From Chloroflexota bacterium (lineage in GTDB: Bacteria; Chloroflexota; UBA6077; FW602-bin22; JAMCVK01), in NCBI GenBank assembly GCA_023475225.1, contig JAMCVK010000015.1:1-64000 (forward strand): a stretch of 64,000 bases of DNA. The letters are read 5' to 3'. Within the stretch, counting starts at the first letter, position 1. The number at the start of each line of letters is the position of its first letter. Under the pieces are notes generated by a model. That model was not told the origin of the DNA. It saw nothing but the letters and a program-made list of their open reading frames with translations, and made no database searches. Below, piece after piece: positions 50,784 through 59,533 of the stretch. The translations under genes and the position numbers were made by a program.

Positions 50784-53570
50784 TTGAGCGACAATCCAGC
50801 ACTGAACCGAAATGCTTGTGAGGCAATATACACCCTCTCAGCAAGCCAGGTATATGCAGCTCTCGGTACCACGCCGCGCGGTTTGACTGACGAAGAGGCC
50901 AAACAGCGCCTGGAGCAGTACGGCCCGAACGAGATAGAGGAAGCGGCAAAAACGCCCCTTATCCTCCGGTTCCTGGCCAACTTTTACCAGGTTTTCGCCC
51001 TCCTCCTCTGGGCCAGCGCAGCGCTGGCTTTCATCTCAGGGTCCGACGCCCTTGGCTGGGCCATCATCGCCGTCATCGTCCTGAACGCGCTTTTCTCCTT
51101 CTTTCAAGAGTATCAGGCCGAGAAGGCTGTTGAGGCGCTAAGGAAGCTATTGCCGGCCAAGGCGCGCGTCCTCCGTAATGGCGAGATTAAGGAGATCTTA
51201 GCGCGAGAGCTCGTACCTGGTGACGTGATCGTGCTTGACGTGGGCGACAACATCTCTGCCGATGCCCGTCTTATCGAGGAGGTTGAGCTCCGAACCAATA
51301 ACGCGCCGCTCACAGGCGAGTCTGAGCCTGTGCGCAGGACGGCCGATGCGGTGCCCGAAAGGCAGGTGCCTCTCAGCGAGATCCCCAACATTGTCTTCGC
51401 TGGAACGTCGGTCGCCTTCGGCTCTGGTCGGGGGGTGGTTTTTGCCACGGGGATGAATACGCAGTTTGGCCAGATCGCCCGTCTCACTCAAGGTGTAAAA
51501 GTGGTGCCCAGTCCGCTACAAGTAGAAGTTAGTAACATCGCTTTGAAGGTGGCGGCGATAGCCCTCCTTGGTGGAGTTGTCTTCTTCCTCGTCGGAGCAT
51601 CTCTGGCCCAATTGTCGGCTACTGACGCTGTGATCTTTGCTATCGGCATGATCGTTGCCAATGTACCTGAAGGTCTTCTGCCCACGTTGACCTTGGCCCT
51701 CGCCGTAGGGGTGAGCACGCTGGCACGCAAGAATGCCCTCGTTAAGCGACTTTCTGGCGTGGAAACGATGGGCTCGGTCACAGCCATTTGCACCGATAAA
51801 ACAGGCACGCTGACGCAGAACGAGATGACCGTGCGCGAGATATGGGCAGACAGACAAAAGATTACGGTGACCGGCACGGGCTATGAGCCAGCGGGCGATT
51901 TCAGGATCGATAGGCGACCAGCGGACCCCGAAGTAACCTGCAGGTTACACCTCCTGCTTCGCGCCGCCAGCTTCTGCAATAATGCTCGTCTGGTTCCTCC
52001 TTCTGGCCTCCGGGAAAAGTGGCGCATCGTCGGTGATCCGACCGAGGGCGCATTGCTCGTTGCCGCACGCAAGGGAAACCTTGACTATGAGCAGGAACTA
52101 CAGCTTAACCCGCGTATATACGAGTTGCCCTTCGAGTCTGGCCGTAAGCGGATGACTACCATCCATCGTGAAGAAAACGGGCTAGTGGCGTATGTGAAGG
52201 GCGCTCCAAAGGAAGTCCTGGCGATTTGCTCCCGGATCTTGCTCGACGGCCAGGTAGTACCTCTCACTGATGAACTCAGGAATACGATAACGGAGCAAAA
52301 CGACGAGTTTGCGCTGGCATCCTTGCGCGTTTTAGGCGTTGCTTACCGGACGCTGCCAGAGGGCAGCGACTACCGCTCTGTGGAGCAGGTCGAGCGAGAG
52401 CTCGTCTTTATCGGACTGATGGCCATGATGGATCCACCGCGTCCTGAGGTCGCTGAGGCCATAAAGCTGTGCCATCGTGCAGGGATAAAGGTCTATATGA
52501 TCACCGGCGACTACGGATTGACGGCTATTTCTATTGCCACAAAGATAGGGCTCGTGAAAGGGGAAGGTACCCGCATCGTTACGGGGGCCGACCTGGACCA
52601 AATGTCATCTGAGGATCTCCGCAAGGCCTTGCAAGAGCGGAACATCATCTTTGCCCGCACCACACCTGAGCATAAGCTGCGCATTGCGACAGAGCTCAAG
52701 TCCCTTGGCGAGACCGTCGCCATGACGGGCGATGGAGTGAACGATGCGCCGGCCTTGAAGAAGGCCGATATCGGCATCGCTATGGGGATCACGGGCACCG
52801 ACGTGGCGAAGGAAGCGGCTCAGATGATCTTGGTCGACGATAACTTTGCCACTATTGAGAGAGCTGTTGAGGAAGGGAGAAGGGTGTACGATAACGTCCG
52901 CAAGTTCCTAATTTATATCTTCGCCCACCTGGGTCCGGAAGCGGTGCCCTTCGTGGCCTTCGCCCTCTTTCGCATTCCCCTAGCCATCACTGCACTGCAG
53001 ATCCTAGCTATCGACGTTGGTACCGAGACCCTGCCAGCGCTGGCGTTGGGCGTGGAGCCAGCCGAACCAGGCATCATGGAGCGGCCGCCAAGGCCAAGAA
53101 GGGAGCACTTGCTAACCGCACCCATCCTCCTGCGGGCCTATCTCTTTTTCGGCATAATCGAGTCTATATTCGTGATGGGTGGATTCTTCTGGGTGCTATT
53201 TCGAGGTGGCTGGACATGGGGTGTAGATCTGCCACCTAGCGACGCACTGTATCTCAAGGCTAGTACGATGGCCTTCCTCGGGATCGTGATGACGCAAGTG
53301 GGTACCGTGTTTGCTTCACGCACCAACAAGGTGTCGGTGTTCCAGGTGGGTCTATTCACCAATCGCTGGGTTCTGTGGGGTATACTATTCGAGCTGGCCC
53401 TCACTCTGGCCTTGCTTTACTTCCCACCGTTGGCGTCATTCTTTGGCATGCATCCGCTTGGTCTTGAGGAATGGGCTATTGCTATCTTCTTCGGACCCTT
53501 CGTGTTTCTGGCCGATGAGGCCAGGAAGTGGTATGTACGTCGCAGCGAGAAAAGACTGGAAGGGAGGTGA
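50784..53570 (+). CDS. P-type cation-transporting ATPase (P2 type)
   Basis: 928-aa P-type ATPase. Motifs: LTGES in the actuator domain, VANVPEGLLPTLTLAL in TM4, phosphorylated Asp338 in CTDKTGTLTQNEM, and MTGDGVNDAPALKKADIGIAMG. About ten membrane helices. The PEGLLPT/L context resembles animal Na+/K+-type pumps and their bacterial relatives more than SERCA, so Na+, K+ or Ca2+ are all possible. TTG 50784, preceded by GGGAGG and a consensus promoter, is preferred; the frame is open to 50556. Two TrkA genes follow, suggesting a cation-balance operon. Confidence 0.88.
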   Translation: MSDNPALNRNACEAIYTLSASQVYAALGTTPRGLTDEEAKQRLEQYGPNEIEEAAKTPLILRFLANFYQVFALLLWASAALAFISGSDALGWAIIAVIVLNALFSFFQEYQAEKAVEALRKLLPAKARVLRNGEIKEILARELVPGDVIVLDVGDNISADARLIEEVELRTNNAPLTGESEPVRRTADAVPERQVPLSEIPNIVFAGTSVAFGSGRGVVFATGMNTQFGQIARLTQGVKVVPSPLQVEVSNIALKVAAIALLGGVVFFLVGASLAQLSATDAVIFAIGMIVANVPEGLLPTLTLALAVGVSTLARKNALVKRLSGVETMGSVTAICTDKTGTLTQNEMTVREIWADRQKITVTGTGYEPAGDFRIDRRPADPEVTCRLHLLLRAASFCNNARLVPPSGLREKWRIVGDPTEGALLVAARKGNLDYEQELQLNPRIYELPFESGRKRMTTIHREENGLVAYVKGAPKEVLAICSRILLDGQVVPLTDELRNTITEQNDEFALASLRVLGVAYRTLPEGSDYRSVEQVERELVFIGLMAMMDPPRPEVAEAIKLCHRAGIKVYMITGDYGLTAISIATKIGLVKGEGTRIVTGADLDQMSSEDLRKALQERNIIFARTTPEHKLRIATELKSLGETVAMTGDGVNDAPALKKADIGIAMGITGTDVAKEAAQMILVDDNFATIERAVEEGRRVYDNVRKFLIYIFAHLGPEAVPFVAFALFRIPLAITALQILAIDVGTETLPALALGVEPAEPGIMERPPRPRREHLLTAPILLRAYLFFGIIESIFVMGGFFWVLFRGGWTWGVDLPPSDALYLKASTMAFLGIVMTQVGTVFASRTNKVSVFQVGLFTNRWVLWGILFELALTLALLYFPPLASFFGMHPLGLEEWAIAIFFGPFVFLADEARKWYVRRSEKRLEGR

Positions 53571-53575
53571 TAGAA

Positions 53576-54226
53576 ATGCGAGTGGTCATCGTCGGCTGTG
53601 GCCGAGTGGGAGCACTGCTGGCTACAATCCTTTCAACTGATGGACACAATGTGGCCATAATCGACCGCAACGCAGCTACCTTCAAGAGATTGCCAAGCAG
53701 CTTCAGGGGTACTCCCATCGAGGGCAATGCCTTTGATCAGGATGTGCTCAAGCGGGCCGGCATTCAAATGGCGGACGCCTTCGCCAGTGTGACTGCTGGG
53801 GATAACACCAACTATGTGCTGGCGGCGATGGCGAGGAACCGTTTCAAGGTACCACGCGTGGTCACGCGAATCTATGACCCCTTGCGGGCGGACATTTATC
53901 GCAGGCTGGGGGTGCCAACCATATCCACCACCGTCTGGGGTGCAAACAAGATTTGGGAGTTACTGACCTATACCGGCCTCACCAGCGTCGTCACCGTCGC
54001 CAACGGCGAGGTGGAAGTGGTGGAGGCGGAGATCAGCCCCTTGATAGCCGGGGTAGCGGTTAAAGATATAACCATCCCCGGGGAAACGCAGGTAGTGGCC
54101 GTAGTTCGTGGGGGAACAGCTTTCATTCCTAGCTCGATGACGAAGTTTGTCAAAGGAGACCGAGTCCTGGTCGCTGTATTGGCCACGGCATTGCCGCGGC
54201 TCGAGAGCATGCTCTCACCTAGGTAG
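53576..54226 (+). CDS. TrkA-type K+ channel regulatory protein 1
   Basis: 216-aa protein: TrkA-N (RCK) Rossmann domain with VVIVGCGRVGALLATIL and a TrkA-C ligand-binding domain (about 140-216). RCK proteins gate Trk/Ktr potassium channels in response to NAD(H), ATP/ADP or c-di-AMP. ATG 53576 lies 7 nt after GGAGGTGATA. No membrane channel subunit (TrkH/KtrB) is in the window. Confidence 0.88.
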   Translation: MRVVIVGCGRVGALLATILSTDGHNVAIIDRNAATFKRLPSSFRGTPIEGNAFDQDVLKRAGIQMADAFASVTAGDNTNYVLAAMARNRFKVPRVVTRIYDPLRADIYRRLGVPTISTTVWGANKIWELLTYTGLTSVVTVANGEVEVVEAEISPLIAGVAVKDITIPGETQVVAVVRGGTAFIPSSMTKFVKGDRVLVAVLATALPRLESMLSPR

Positions 54227-54237
54227 GAGGGAAGGAA

Positions 54238-54894
54238 ATGTTCGTCGTGATCATCGGTGGAGGACTGGTCGGGCGTCACCTGGCGGCGATGCTCCTGGGC
54301 GATAAGCAGAAGGTGGTGATTATCGAGAAGAACCCCGCCGTGGCCGCAACGGTGGCGAAGGAGGTGGGCGTCAAAGTGGTGGAGGGCGACGGGGATGACC
54401 CTAAAGTTTTGGCTGAGGCTGGGACACGTGGCGCCGACGTGTTCATCGCTGTTACGGGCGAAGATGAGGATAACCTGGTTGCGGCAACTCTGGCGAAATT
54501 CGAGTTTCTGGTCCCACGGGTGATGGCCAGGGTCAACAATCCCAAGAACGAGTGGATGTTCGGCAAGGATATGGGTGTGGACATCGCCATCAACCAGGTC
54601 ACGCTGATAGCGCATCTACTCGAGGAAGAGATGACCCTGGGAGACCTGGTCACCTTGTTAAAGTTGCGCGAGGGCGACGTAGCGCTGGTCGAGAAGCCTA
54701 TCACTGAGGGCTCGAAGGCTATCAAAAGACAGGTAAGCCAGCTTGGCTTGCCTGAGGATATAGTATGTGTGGCAGTTCTGCGGGCAGGTAGAGTGCTCTT
54801 CCCTAAAGCAGACCTGACCCTGGAACGCGATGATCGGCTTCTCCTGTTGACCACCGTCGAGCGAGAGCAGCAAGTGGCAGAGATATTGGCCTAA
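54238..54894 (+). CDS. TrkA-type K+ channel regulatory protein 2
   Basis: 218-aa protein with the same two-domain layout: TrkA-N (FVVIIGGGLVGRHLAAMLL) and TrkA-C. It follows the first copy by 11 bp with its own AGGAGG site. Some Trk systems use a tandem of two RCK units, often as one TrkA protein of about 450 residues; here the halves are separate genes and may form a hetero-oligomer. Confidence 0.88.
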   Translation: MFVVIIGGGLVGRHLAAMLLGDKQKVVIIEKNPAVAATVAKEVGVKVVEGDGDDPKVLAEAGTRGADVFIAVTGEDEDNLVAATLAKFEFLVPRVMARVNNPKNEWMFGKDMGVDIAINQVTLIAHLLEEEMTLGDLVTLLKLREGDVALVEKPITEGSKAIKRQVSQLGLPEDIVCVAVLRAGRVLFPKADLTLERDDRLLLLTTVEREQQVAEILA

Positions 54895-54916
54895 CTTAAG
54901 GGCTACCTTGAACCCA

Positions 54917-54951
54917 CCGAAGGCGGATTTTAGGGGTCATTCCCCCTTCGG
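54917..54951 (+). terminator. nested hairpin after the TrkA genes
   Basis: CCGAAGG (54917-54923) pairs with CCTTCGG (54945-54951), and inside GGGG-TCATT-CCCC (54933-54945) makes a second stem. No T-run follows, so termination is uncertain. Confidence 0.4.
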
Positions 54952-55087
54952 CGGACTTACAGTAAGAAAGAGGCTAACAATGCTGAGCAATGCCTCGAAA
55001 GGAGGGGGTTGTGGTAGAATGATGCAGGTTGTTTTCTTCGGTGAAAAAGCCCTATCTGAGGTTCATTAAGGGAAGGATCACAAGGTT

Positions 55088-57388
55088 ATGGCTATGGAAA
55101 AGCTGGTGCTGGCGGAGGATCAGGTCTTCCTCGTTAGCGATGAATTGGGGGATGTCCCCCACAATAATACTCAAGGTCTGGGGTTATACTATCTGGATAC
55201 ACGCTTCCTGAGCATATTCGAGTTCACTATAAACGGCGCCCAGCCGATCCTCCTGAACTCCTCCAGCGAACAGAACTTTATGGGCAACCTCCAGCTCACT
55301 AATCCTCCCCTGACTCAGGAGAACGGCGAGTTAATCAATCCCCAAAGTATCAGTGTCCGCCGCAATCGCTTCATCGATGGCGGGCTCCAGGAGCGTCTCG
55401 GCCTGTTCAATTACAAGAGCTTCCCCATCCCGGTAGAGTTAAGCCTCATCCTGGGAGCCGACTTCAAGGATATGTTCGAGGTGCGCGGGATGAAACGAGA
55501 GGTTGGGGGGACTCCCACTGTAGAGGAACATCGCGGTCAGATCCTGACCCCTATCGTTGGTGATTCTACCATTTCGCTACGCTATATCGGACTGGATGGC
55601 ATCGAGCGGCGCACAGAGATCACCTTTGAATATTCTTACACCCGTGCCGAAATATTGCCCGGGGGCGAGCCGGAGGTTATCTGTGCACCACCATCAGCGA
55701 GCACAACGGCCACCGTCTCGACCAGCGAACCACGACCACCCTGTGTCCGCTTGGTCTTCCAGCTGGTCCTTCAGCCCCACAAACCCTATGCCATTACCTT
55801 CTATGTCATCCCGACGGTAGCTGGAGAGCAGCCAAAGCGCGCCTCTTTTGACGCGGAGGCTAAAGAGCTGCGGGAATCATATGAGCAATGGCTCACCTCC
55901 TGCACCCAAATAAGGACGGATAACGAGATCTTCGACCGCATGGTGAATCGTGGGGAGATAGACCTGCGCGCCCTGTTGAATACCTTTCCGACCGGTCTAT
56001 TTCCGACAGCCGGCATCCCCTGGTTCGCCGCTCCCTTTGGCCGAGACGCACTCATCACCTCCCTCCAAACCCTGATCCTTAACCCGGACATCGCTGTGGG
56101 CACCCTGCGCTTCCTGTCTCAGCATCAGGGTAAAGAGGTAAATGAATGGCGGGATGAGCAGCCGGGTAAGATACTACATGAGATCCGCCGGGGGGAGATG
56201 GCCACCTATGGCCAGATACCCCACATCCCCTACTATGGCAGCATCGATGCTACACCCCTCTTCCTCATCCTCTTCGCCGAAGTGATGGACTGGCTAGACG
56301 ACACCGATTTATATAGCGAGCTCCTGCCGGCCGTCAAAAAAGCCCTGGATTGGATCGATAGCTATGGGGATCTGGACGGTGATGGTTACGTGGAATACAG
56401 GACGTTGTCCAGGCGCGGGCTGCGTAATCAGGCCTGGAAGGATTCCTGGGATTCCTACGTCCTCCCGGACGGTTCCCTGGCGGAGCCTCCCATCGCCGCC
56501 GTCGAGGTGCAAGGATATGTCTATGACGCCGAAGTGCGCCTGGCCACCCTGTTTGGACGCAGGGGGGAGGGGGAATGGGCCGATCGTCTGATCACGGCTG
56601 CTCAACGTCTCAAGGCGAAGTTCAATGTTGATTTCTGGCTGGAAGAGGAACAGTTCTATGCTCAGGGACTAGATGGCCTCAAGCGCCCGATCCCAGCCGT
56701 CACCTCCAATGTAGGGCACTGTCTCTGGTCAGGCATCATAGAGCCGGGCCGAGCCCGGCTGGTGGTAGAACGCCTCATGGCCGAGGATATGTTCAGCGGT
56801 TGGGGGATACGCACACTCAGCAGCCATTACCCTAATTTCAACCCAATGAGCTACCACAACGGATCCATTTGGCCTCACGACAACTCCCTTATCGCCGCAG
56901 GGATGAAACGCTATGGGTTCGATGGCGAAGCCAACCAGGTGATTAATGGTATCTTTCAGGCCGGCCTCCGTTTTCGCTACAACCGTCTACCTGAACTCTT
57001 CTGTGGGTTCCAGCGAGACCTGCGCTACTTTTCAATGCCCGGCGAGTACCCTATCTCCTGTAGCCCTCAGGCCTGGGCTACCGGGGGTATGATCTTCTTA
57101 GCCCAAACCCTGCTTGGGTTACGCCCTGATGCCGCAAATGGTCGACTCTACCTGCGCCCTACGCTCCCCCAATGGCTTGCGAGGATCGACTTATACAATC
57201 TGCGCCTTGGAGAAGGCAAAGTGAACCTCCTCGTCACGCCAGCCCAAGTGAATCTAGAGGATAAGCAGAACCGTTTCCAGGTCTTGCTGGGTCACGAACC
57301 GCTAAGGTTAGAGGGTGAACAAGGGAGCGCTGGGGGTAGTCCAGAAGGGGGTCACCCCTTCTGGGTGGGTCCTAGGGCTCTGCCCTAG
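55088..57388 (+). CDS. glycogen debranching enzyme-like (amylo-alpha-1,6-glucosidase family)
   Basis: 766-aa protein. The N-terminal half (1-250) is the glycogen-debranching bis-type beta domain (LVSDELGDVPHNNTQGLGLYYLDTRFL). The C-terminal (alpha/alpha)6 part has GIPWFAAPFGRDALITSLQ, GYVEYRTLSRRGLRNQAWKDS and YHNGSIWPHDNSLIAAGM, typical of GH133-like enzymes. It should cut alpha-1,6 branches or related glycosides. The final stretch (about GSAGGSPEGGHPFWVGPRALP) is encoded by a dispersed hairpin repeat, so the original stop was lost or replaced. Start ATG 55088 or 55094. Confidence 0.85.
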   Translation: MAMEKLVLAEDQVFLVSDELGDVPHNNTQGLGLYYLDTRFLSIFEFTINGAQPILLNSSSEQNFMGNLQLTNPPLTQENGELINPQSISVRRNRFIDGGLQERLGLFNYKSFPIPVELSLILGADFKDMFEVRGMKREVGGTPTVEEHRGQILTPIVGDSTISLRYIGLDGIERRTEITFEYSYTRAEILPGGEPEVICAPPSASTTATVSTSEPRPPCVRLVFQLVLQPHKPYAITFYVIPTVAGEQPKRASFDAEAKELRESYEQWLTSCTQIRTDNEIFDRMVNRGEIDLRALLNTFPTGLFPTAGIPWFAAPFGRDALITSLQTLILNPDIAVGTLRFLSQHQGKEVNEWRDEQPGKILHEIRRGEMATYGQIPHIPYYGSIDATPLFLILFAEVMDWLDDTDLYSELLPAVKKALDWIDSYGDLDGDGYVEYRTLSRRGLRNQAWKDSWDSYVLPDGSLAEPPIAAVEVQGYVYDAEVRLATLFGRRGEGEWADRLITAAQRLKAKFNVDFWLEEEQFYAQGLDGLKRPIPAVTSNVGHCLWSGIIEPGRARLVVERLMAEDMFSGWGIRTLSSHYPNFNPMSYHNGSIWPHDNSLIAAGMKRYGFDGEANQVINGIFQAGLRFRYNRLPELFCGFQRDLRYFSMPGEYPISCSPQAWATGGMIFLAQTLLGLRPDAANGRLYLRPTLPQWLARIDLYNLRLGEGKVNLLVTPAQVNLEDKQNRFQVLLGHEPLRLEGEQGSAGGSPEGGHPFWVGPRALP

Positions 57389-57432
57389 CCTCTAATCCCC
57401 CTTCTCCCGCTGGGAGAAGGGGGCAGGGGGAT
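57336..57432 (+). repeat. dispersed triple-hairpin repeat, best-preserved copy
   Basis: Hairpin 1 CCAGAAGGGG-GTCA-CCCCTTCTGG (57341-57364), hairpin 2 CTAGGGC-TCT-GCCCTAG (57372-57388), hairpin 3 CCCCCTTCTCCC-GCT-GGGAGAAGGGGG (57397-57423). All stems are perfect. The reverse complement of 60832-60940 is nearly identical. Its left half is coding in the debranching-enzyme gene. Confidence 0.85.
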
Positions 57433-57447
57433 GAGGGCGTTTCCCCT

Positions 57448-58206
57448 TTATAATGGCCGTTTGGCCGGGATACCCGGACGGCGGGGATAAGACCGAGGTG
57501 TGGACTGCACCTTATCAACGACGACCAACTGTCTCTGTTCGGCGATGATGGGCAGTTCGAACACCACTGGCTCGCGCAGTCGCCCGCCAAGGAGAGTTAA
57601 AGCCCGCGCCGCCGCCTTAAGCTCCGCCGTGATGCCCATTTTCTTTGGAGCGATGAAACGTCCTCCCACCCTGGTCAGGGGCAGACAATATTCCAACAGG
57701 GTAGGGAGTATCGTCACCGCTCGGGAAAGAGCGATATCATACTGTTCCCGCTGCTCCGGACGATGTCCTATCTCTTCGGCTCGCGCTGTGATTATAGAGA
57801 CATCGCTCAGTCGCAGCCTCGCCACCAGATGATGCAGGAAGGCGGTCTTCTTGGCTACAGAGTCTACGAGCGTCACTTCCAGTTCTGGACGGAAAATTTT
57901 GAGAGGCAGACCGGGGAAGCCACCACCACTACCGATGTCGATGACACGCCATTTAGGGGATTCCGCCGGGGGCGACCAGCCCTCTGGACCAGCAGCCAGG
58001 GACACAGCCTCCGACGGGAAGGCCAGCAGACAGGTGAGAGAGTCTAGGAAGTGCTTCACCTGCACTTCAGCCAAATCAGTGATGGCCGTCAGATTGATGC
58101 GCCGATTCCAAGCGATGAGCTCCTCGTAATAGAGCCGAAACATCTCCAGCTGTGGTTCAGTGAGCAAGAATCCCAGCTGGCGTGCTCCCTGCTGAAGCAG
58201 CTCCAT
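57448..58206 (-). CDS. rsmG: 16S rRNA (guanine527-N7)-methyltransferase RsmG
   Basis: 252-aa GidB/RsmG. The SAM-binding core is VIDIGSGGGFPGLPLKI with the preceding NLTAITDLAEVQVKHFLDSL; downstream VTLVDSVAKKTAFL. It methylates G527 of 16S rRNA. GAGGTGG precedes ATG 58206. It is the last gene of a minus-strand series with mobA and mobB; the pairing is positional, not functional. Confidence 0.93.
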   Translation of the reverse strand: MELLQQGARQLGFLLTEPQLEMFRLYYEELIAWNRRINLTAITDLAEVQVKHFLDSLTCLLAFPSEAVSLAAGPEGWSPPAESPKWRVIDIGSGGGFPGLPLKIFRPELEVTLVDSVAKKTAFLHHLVARLRLSDVSIITARAEEIGHRPEQREQYDIALSRAVTILPTLLEYCLPLTRVGGRFIAPKKMGITAELKAAARALTLLGGRLREPVVFELPIIAEQRQLVVVDKVQSTPRSYPRRPGIPAKRPL

Positions 58207-58214
58207 CGGCCACC

Positions 58215-58817
58215 TCAGGACATACGGGCGCGGATGATCTCCTCCGCCTGGCGGAGCTGAGCAGCCGTATTGATGTTAAAAAAGGAGAGGTGTTCAGGAT
58301 CGTAAGGGTCGATCTCTGTTTCCTCAAGATAACGAACGCGCACCTCAGGGAAGAAGTCGATTATCTTGAGGTTCCCCTCCCTCAAGAGATCGTGGATGGG
58401 CTCTAAACAACTTTTGGCATAGATAGCGTGGAGGGGTTCCAAATTGTCTTCAACCCGAGGGATGAGGACATCGTAATCACGAGGCAGTTCAGCCATATAG
58501 CGAAGCAAACCCTGATTCAAAAAGGGCATATCACAGGCCACCACCAGGGCGTGCTGAAAACTGGCTGACAACAACCCACTGTAGATGCCACCCAGTGAGC
58601 CCATCTCCTGGTAGATATCCTCCACTAAAATGGTTCCAGGCTGCCTGTGATCGGCCGAATTACTGACAATGATCACCTCGTCTCCTATCCCACGCAACCT
58701 CTCTATGACATGCTGTAATAAAGGACGGTCTCGACCCAGGGTCAAGAGGGCCTTGTCGACCCCCAGGCGGGAACTCTTACCGCCGGCTAAGACTATGACT
58801 GTAAGTGGAGCTCTCAT
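58215..58817 (-). CDS. mobA: molybdenum cofactor guanylyltransferase MobA
   Basis: 200-aa nucleotidyltransferase. The GTP-binding loop VLAGGKSSRLGVDKAL and VACDMPFLNQGLL are standard. It attaches GMP to molybdopterin to give the MGD cofactor of DMSO-reductase-family enzymes. The start has a weak ribosome site. The presence of mobA and mobB implies molybdo- or tungsto-enzymes elsewhere in the genome. Confidence 0.92.
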   Translation of the reverse strand: MRAPLTVIVLAGGKSSRLGVDKALLTLGRDRPLLQHVIERLRGIGDEVIIVSNSADHRQPGTILVEDIYQEMGSLGGIYSGLLSASFQHALVVACDMPFLNQGLLRYMAELPRDYDVLIPRVEDNLEPLHAIYAKSCLEPIHDLLREGNLKIIDFFPEVRVRYLEETEIDPYDPEHLSFFNINTAAQLRQAEEIIRARMS

Positions 58818-58859
58818 CGTTCATCCAGGTGCAGGAACGATCGCCGTCGTGGGCCCTTC

Positions 58860-59528
58860 CTAGAACAGGCTGGAGGCCTCTTCTAGTGCCTCAACCTTCA
58901 GACGAATTTCCCTTGCTCCGGCTGTGCCGCGCAGGGCGGAGACCATACCCAGGATAGTCTTTTGAAAGATGCTCCGAGCGAAGGCGTTCAGAGGGATAGA
59001 GCACCCATCCACTTCAAGGGTCACCGCGGCCTCCTTCTGTTGTCTGGCTATCTCTCCCTCCAGGAGATCCACCACCCCAGCGGCATCATCCAGGCCGAAC
59101 TGAGGCACATCCAGGGCAACCCCTTGATCAGTGACGATGGCCAGGAGTTCCTCTGGGCTACAGAGTAGCTCCTGACCAACCTCCCGTCGGGAGACCTCTA
59201 TCTTCGGCTTATCGCTCTGCTTATAGCCCTCGGTCAGGATGATATCAACGTTCTGAATCATTTGACTCCGCAACTCATCTAGCGACATCTCCTGAGGCGT
59301 CTGCATAATAAGAGCCACCTTGTCAGGTGAGGAGATGACCACTACATCGCTACCAGCCTGGGCGAGGCGCCAGCTATCCTTGCCAGGTTGGTCGATAGCG
59401 AAGCCGTGGACATCGTGTTTAATAACGGCCACGCGGCGTCCTCGCCTCTTCAGCTCAGCGATGACCTTCTCCAGAAATGTCGTCTTCCCCACATCGGATT
59501 TCCCCACAAAGGAGACTATAGGCACCAT
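58860..59528 (-). CDS. mobB: molybdopterin-guanine dinucleotide biosynthesis protein MobB
   Basis: 222-aa P-loop protein. Walker A GKSDVGKTTFLE and VIKHDVHGF are MobB hallmarks, with ILTEGYKQSDKPKIEVSR. The C-terminal 50 residues form an extension (VTLEVDGCSIPLN) seen in some longer MobB proteins. ATG 59528 is 8 nt after AGGAGG; a GTG at 59537 lies inside that site. It assists MobA in cofactor delivery. It starts 5 bp after purA ends. Confidence 0.9.
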   Translation of the reverse strand: MVPIVSFVGKSDVGKTTFLEKVIAELKRRGRRVAVIKHDVHGFAIDQPGKDSWRLAQAGSDVVVISSPDKVALIMQTPQEMSLDELRSQMIQNVDIILTEGYKQSDKPKIEVSRREVGQELLCSPEELLAIVTDQGVALDVPQFGLDDAAGVVDLLEGEIARQQKEAAVTLEVDGCSIPLNAFARSIFQKTILGMVSALRGTAGAREIRLKVEALEEASSLF

Positions 59529-59533
59529 AACGT

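Noticed and set aside
54276-54854. 192-codon antisense frame opposite the second TrkA gene
   Set aside because: Shadow rich in Ser, Arg and Thr with no domain; the sense gene has clear Rossmann motifs.
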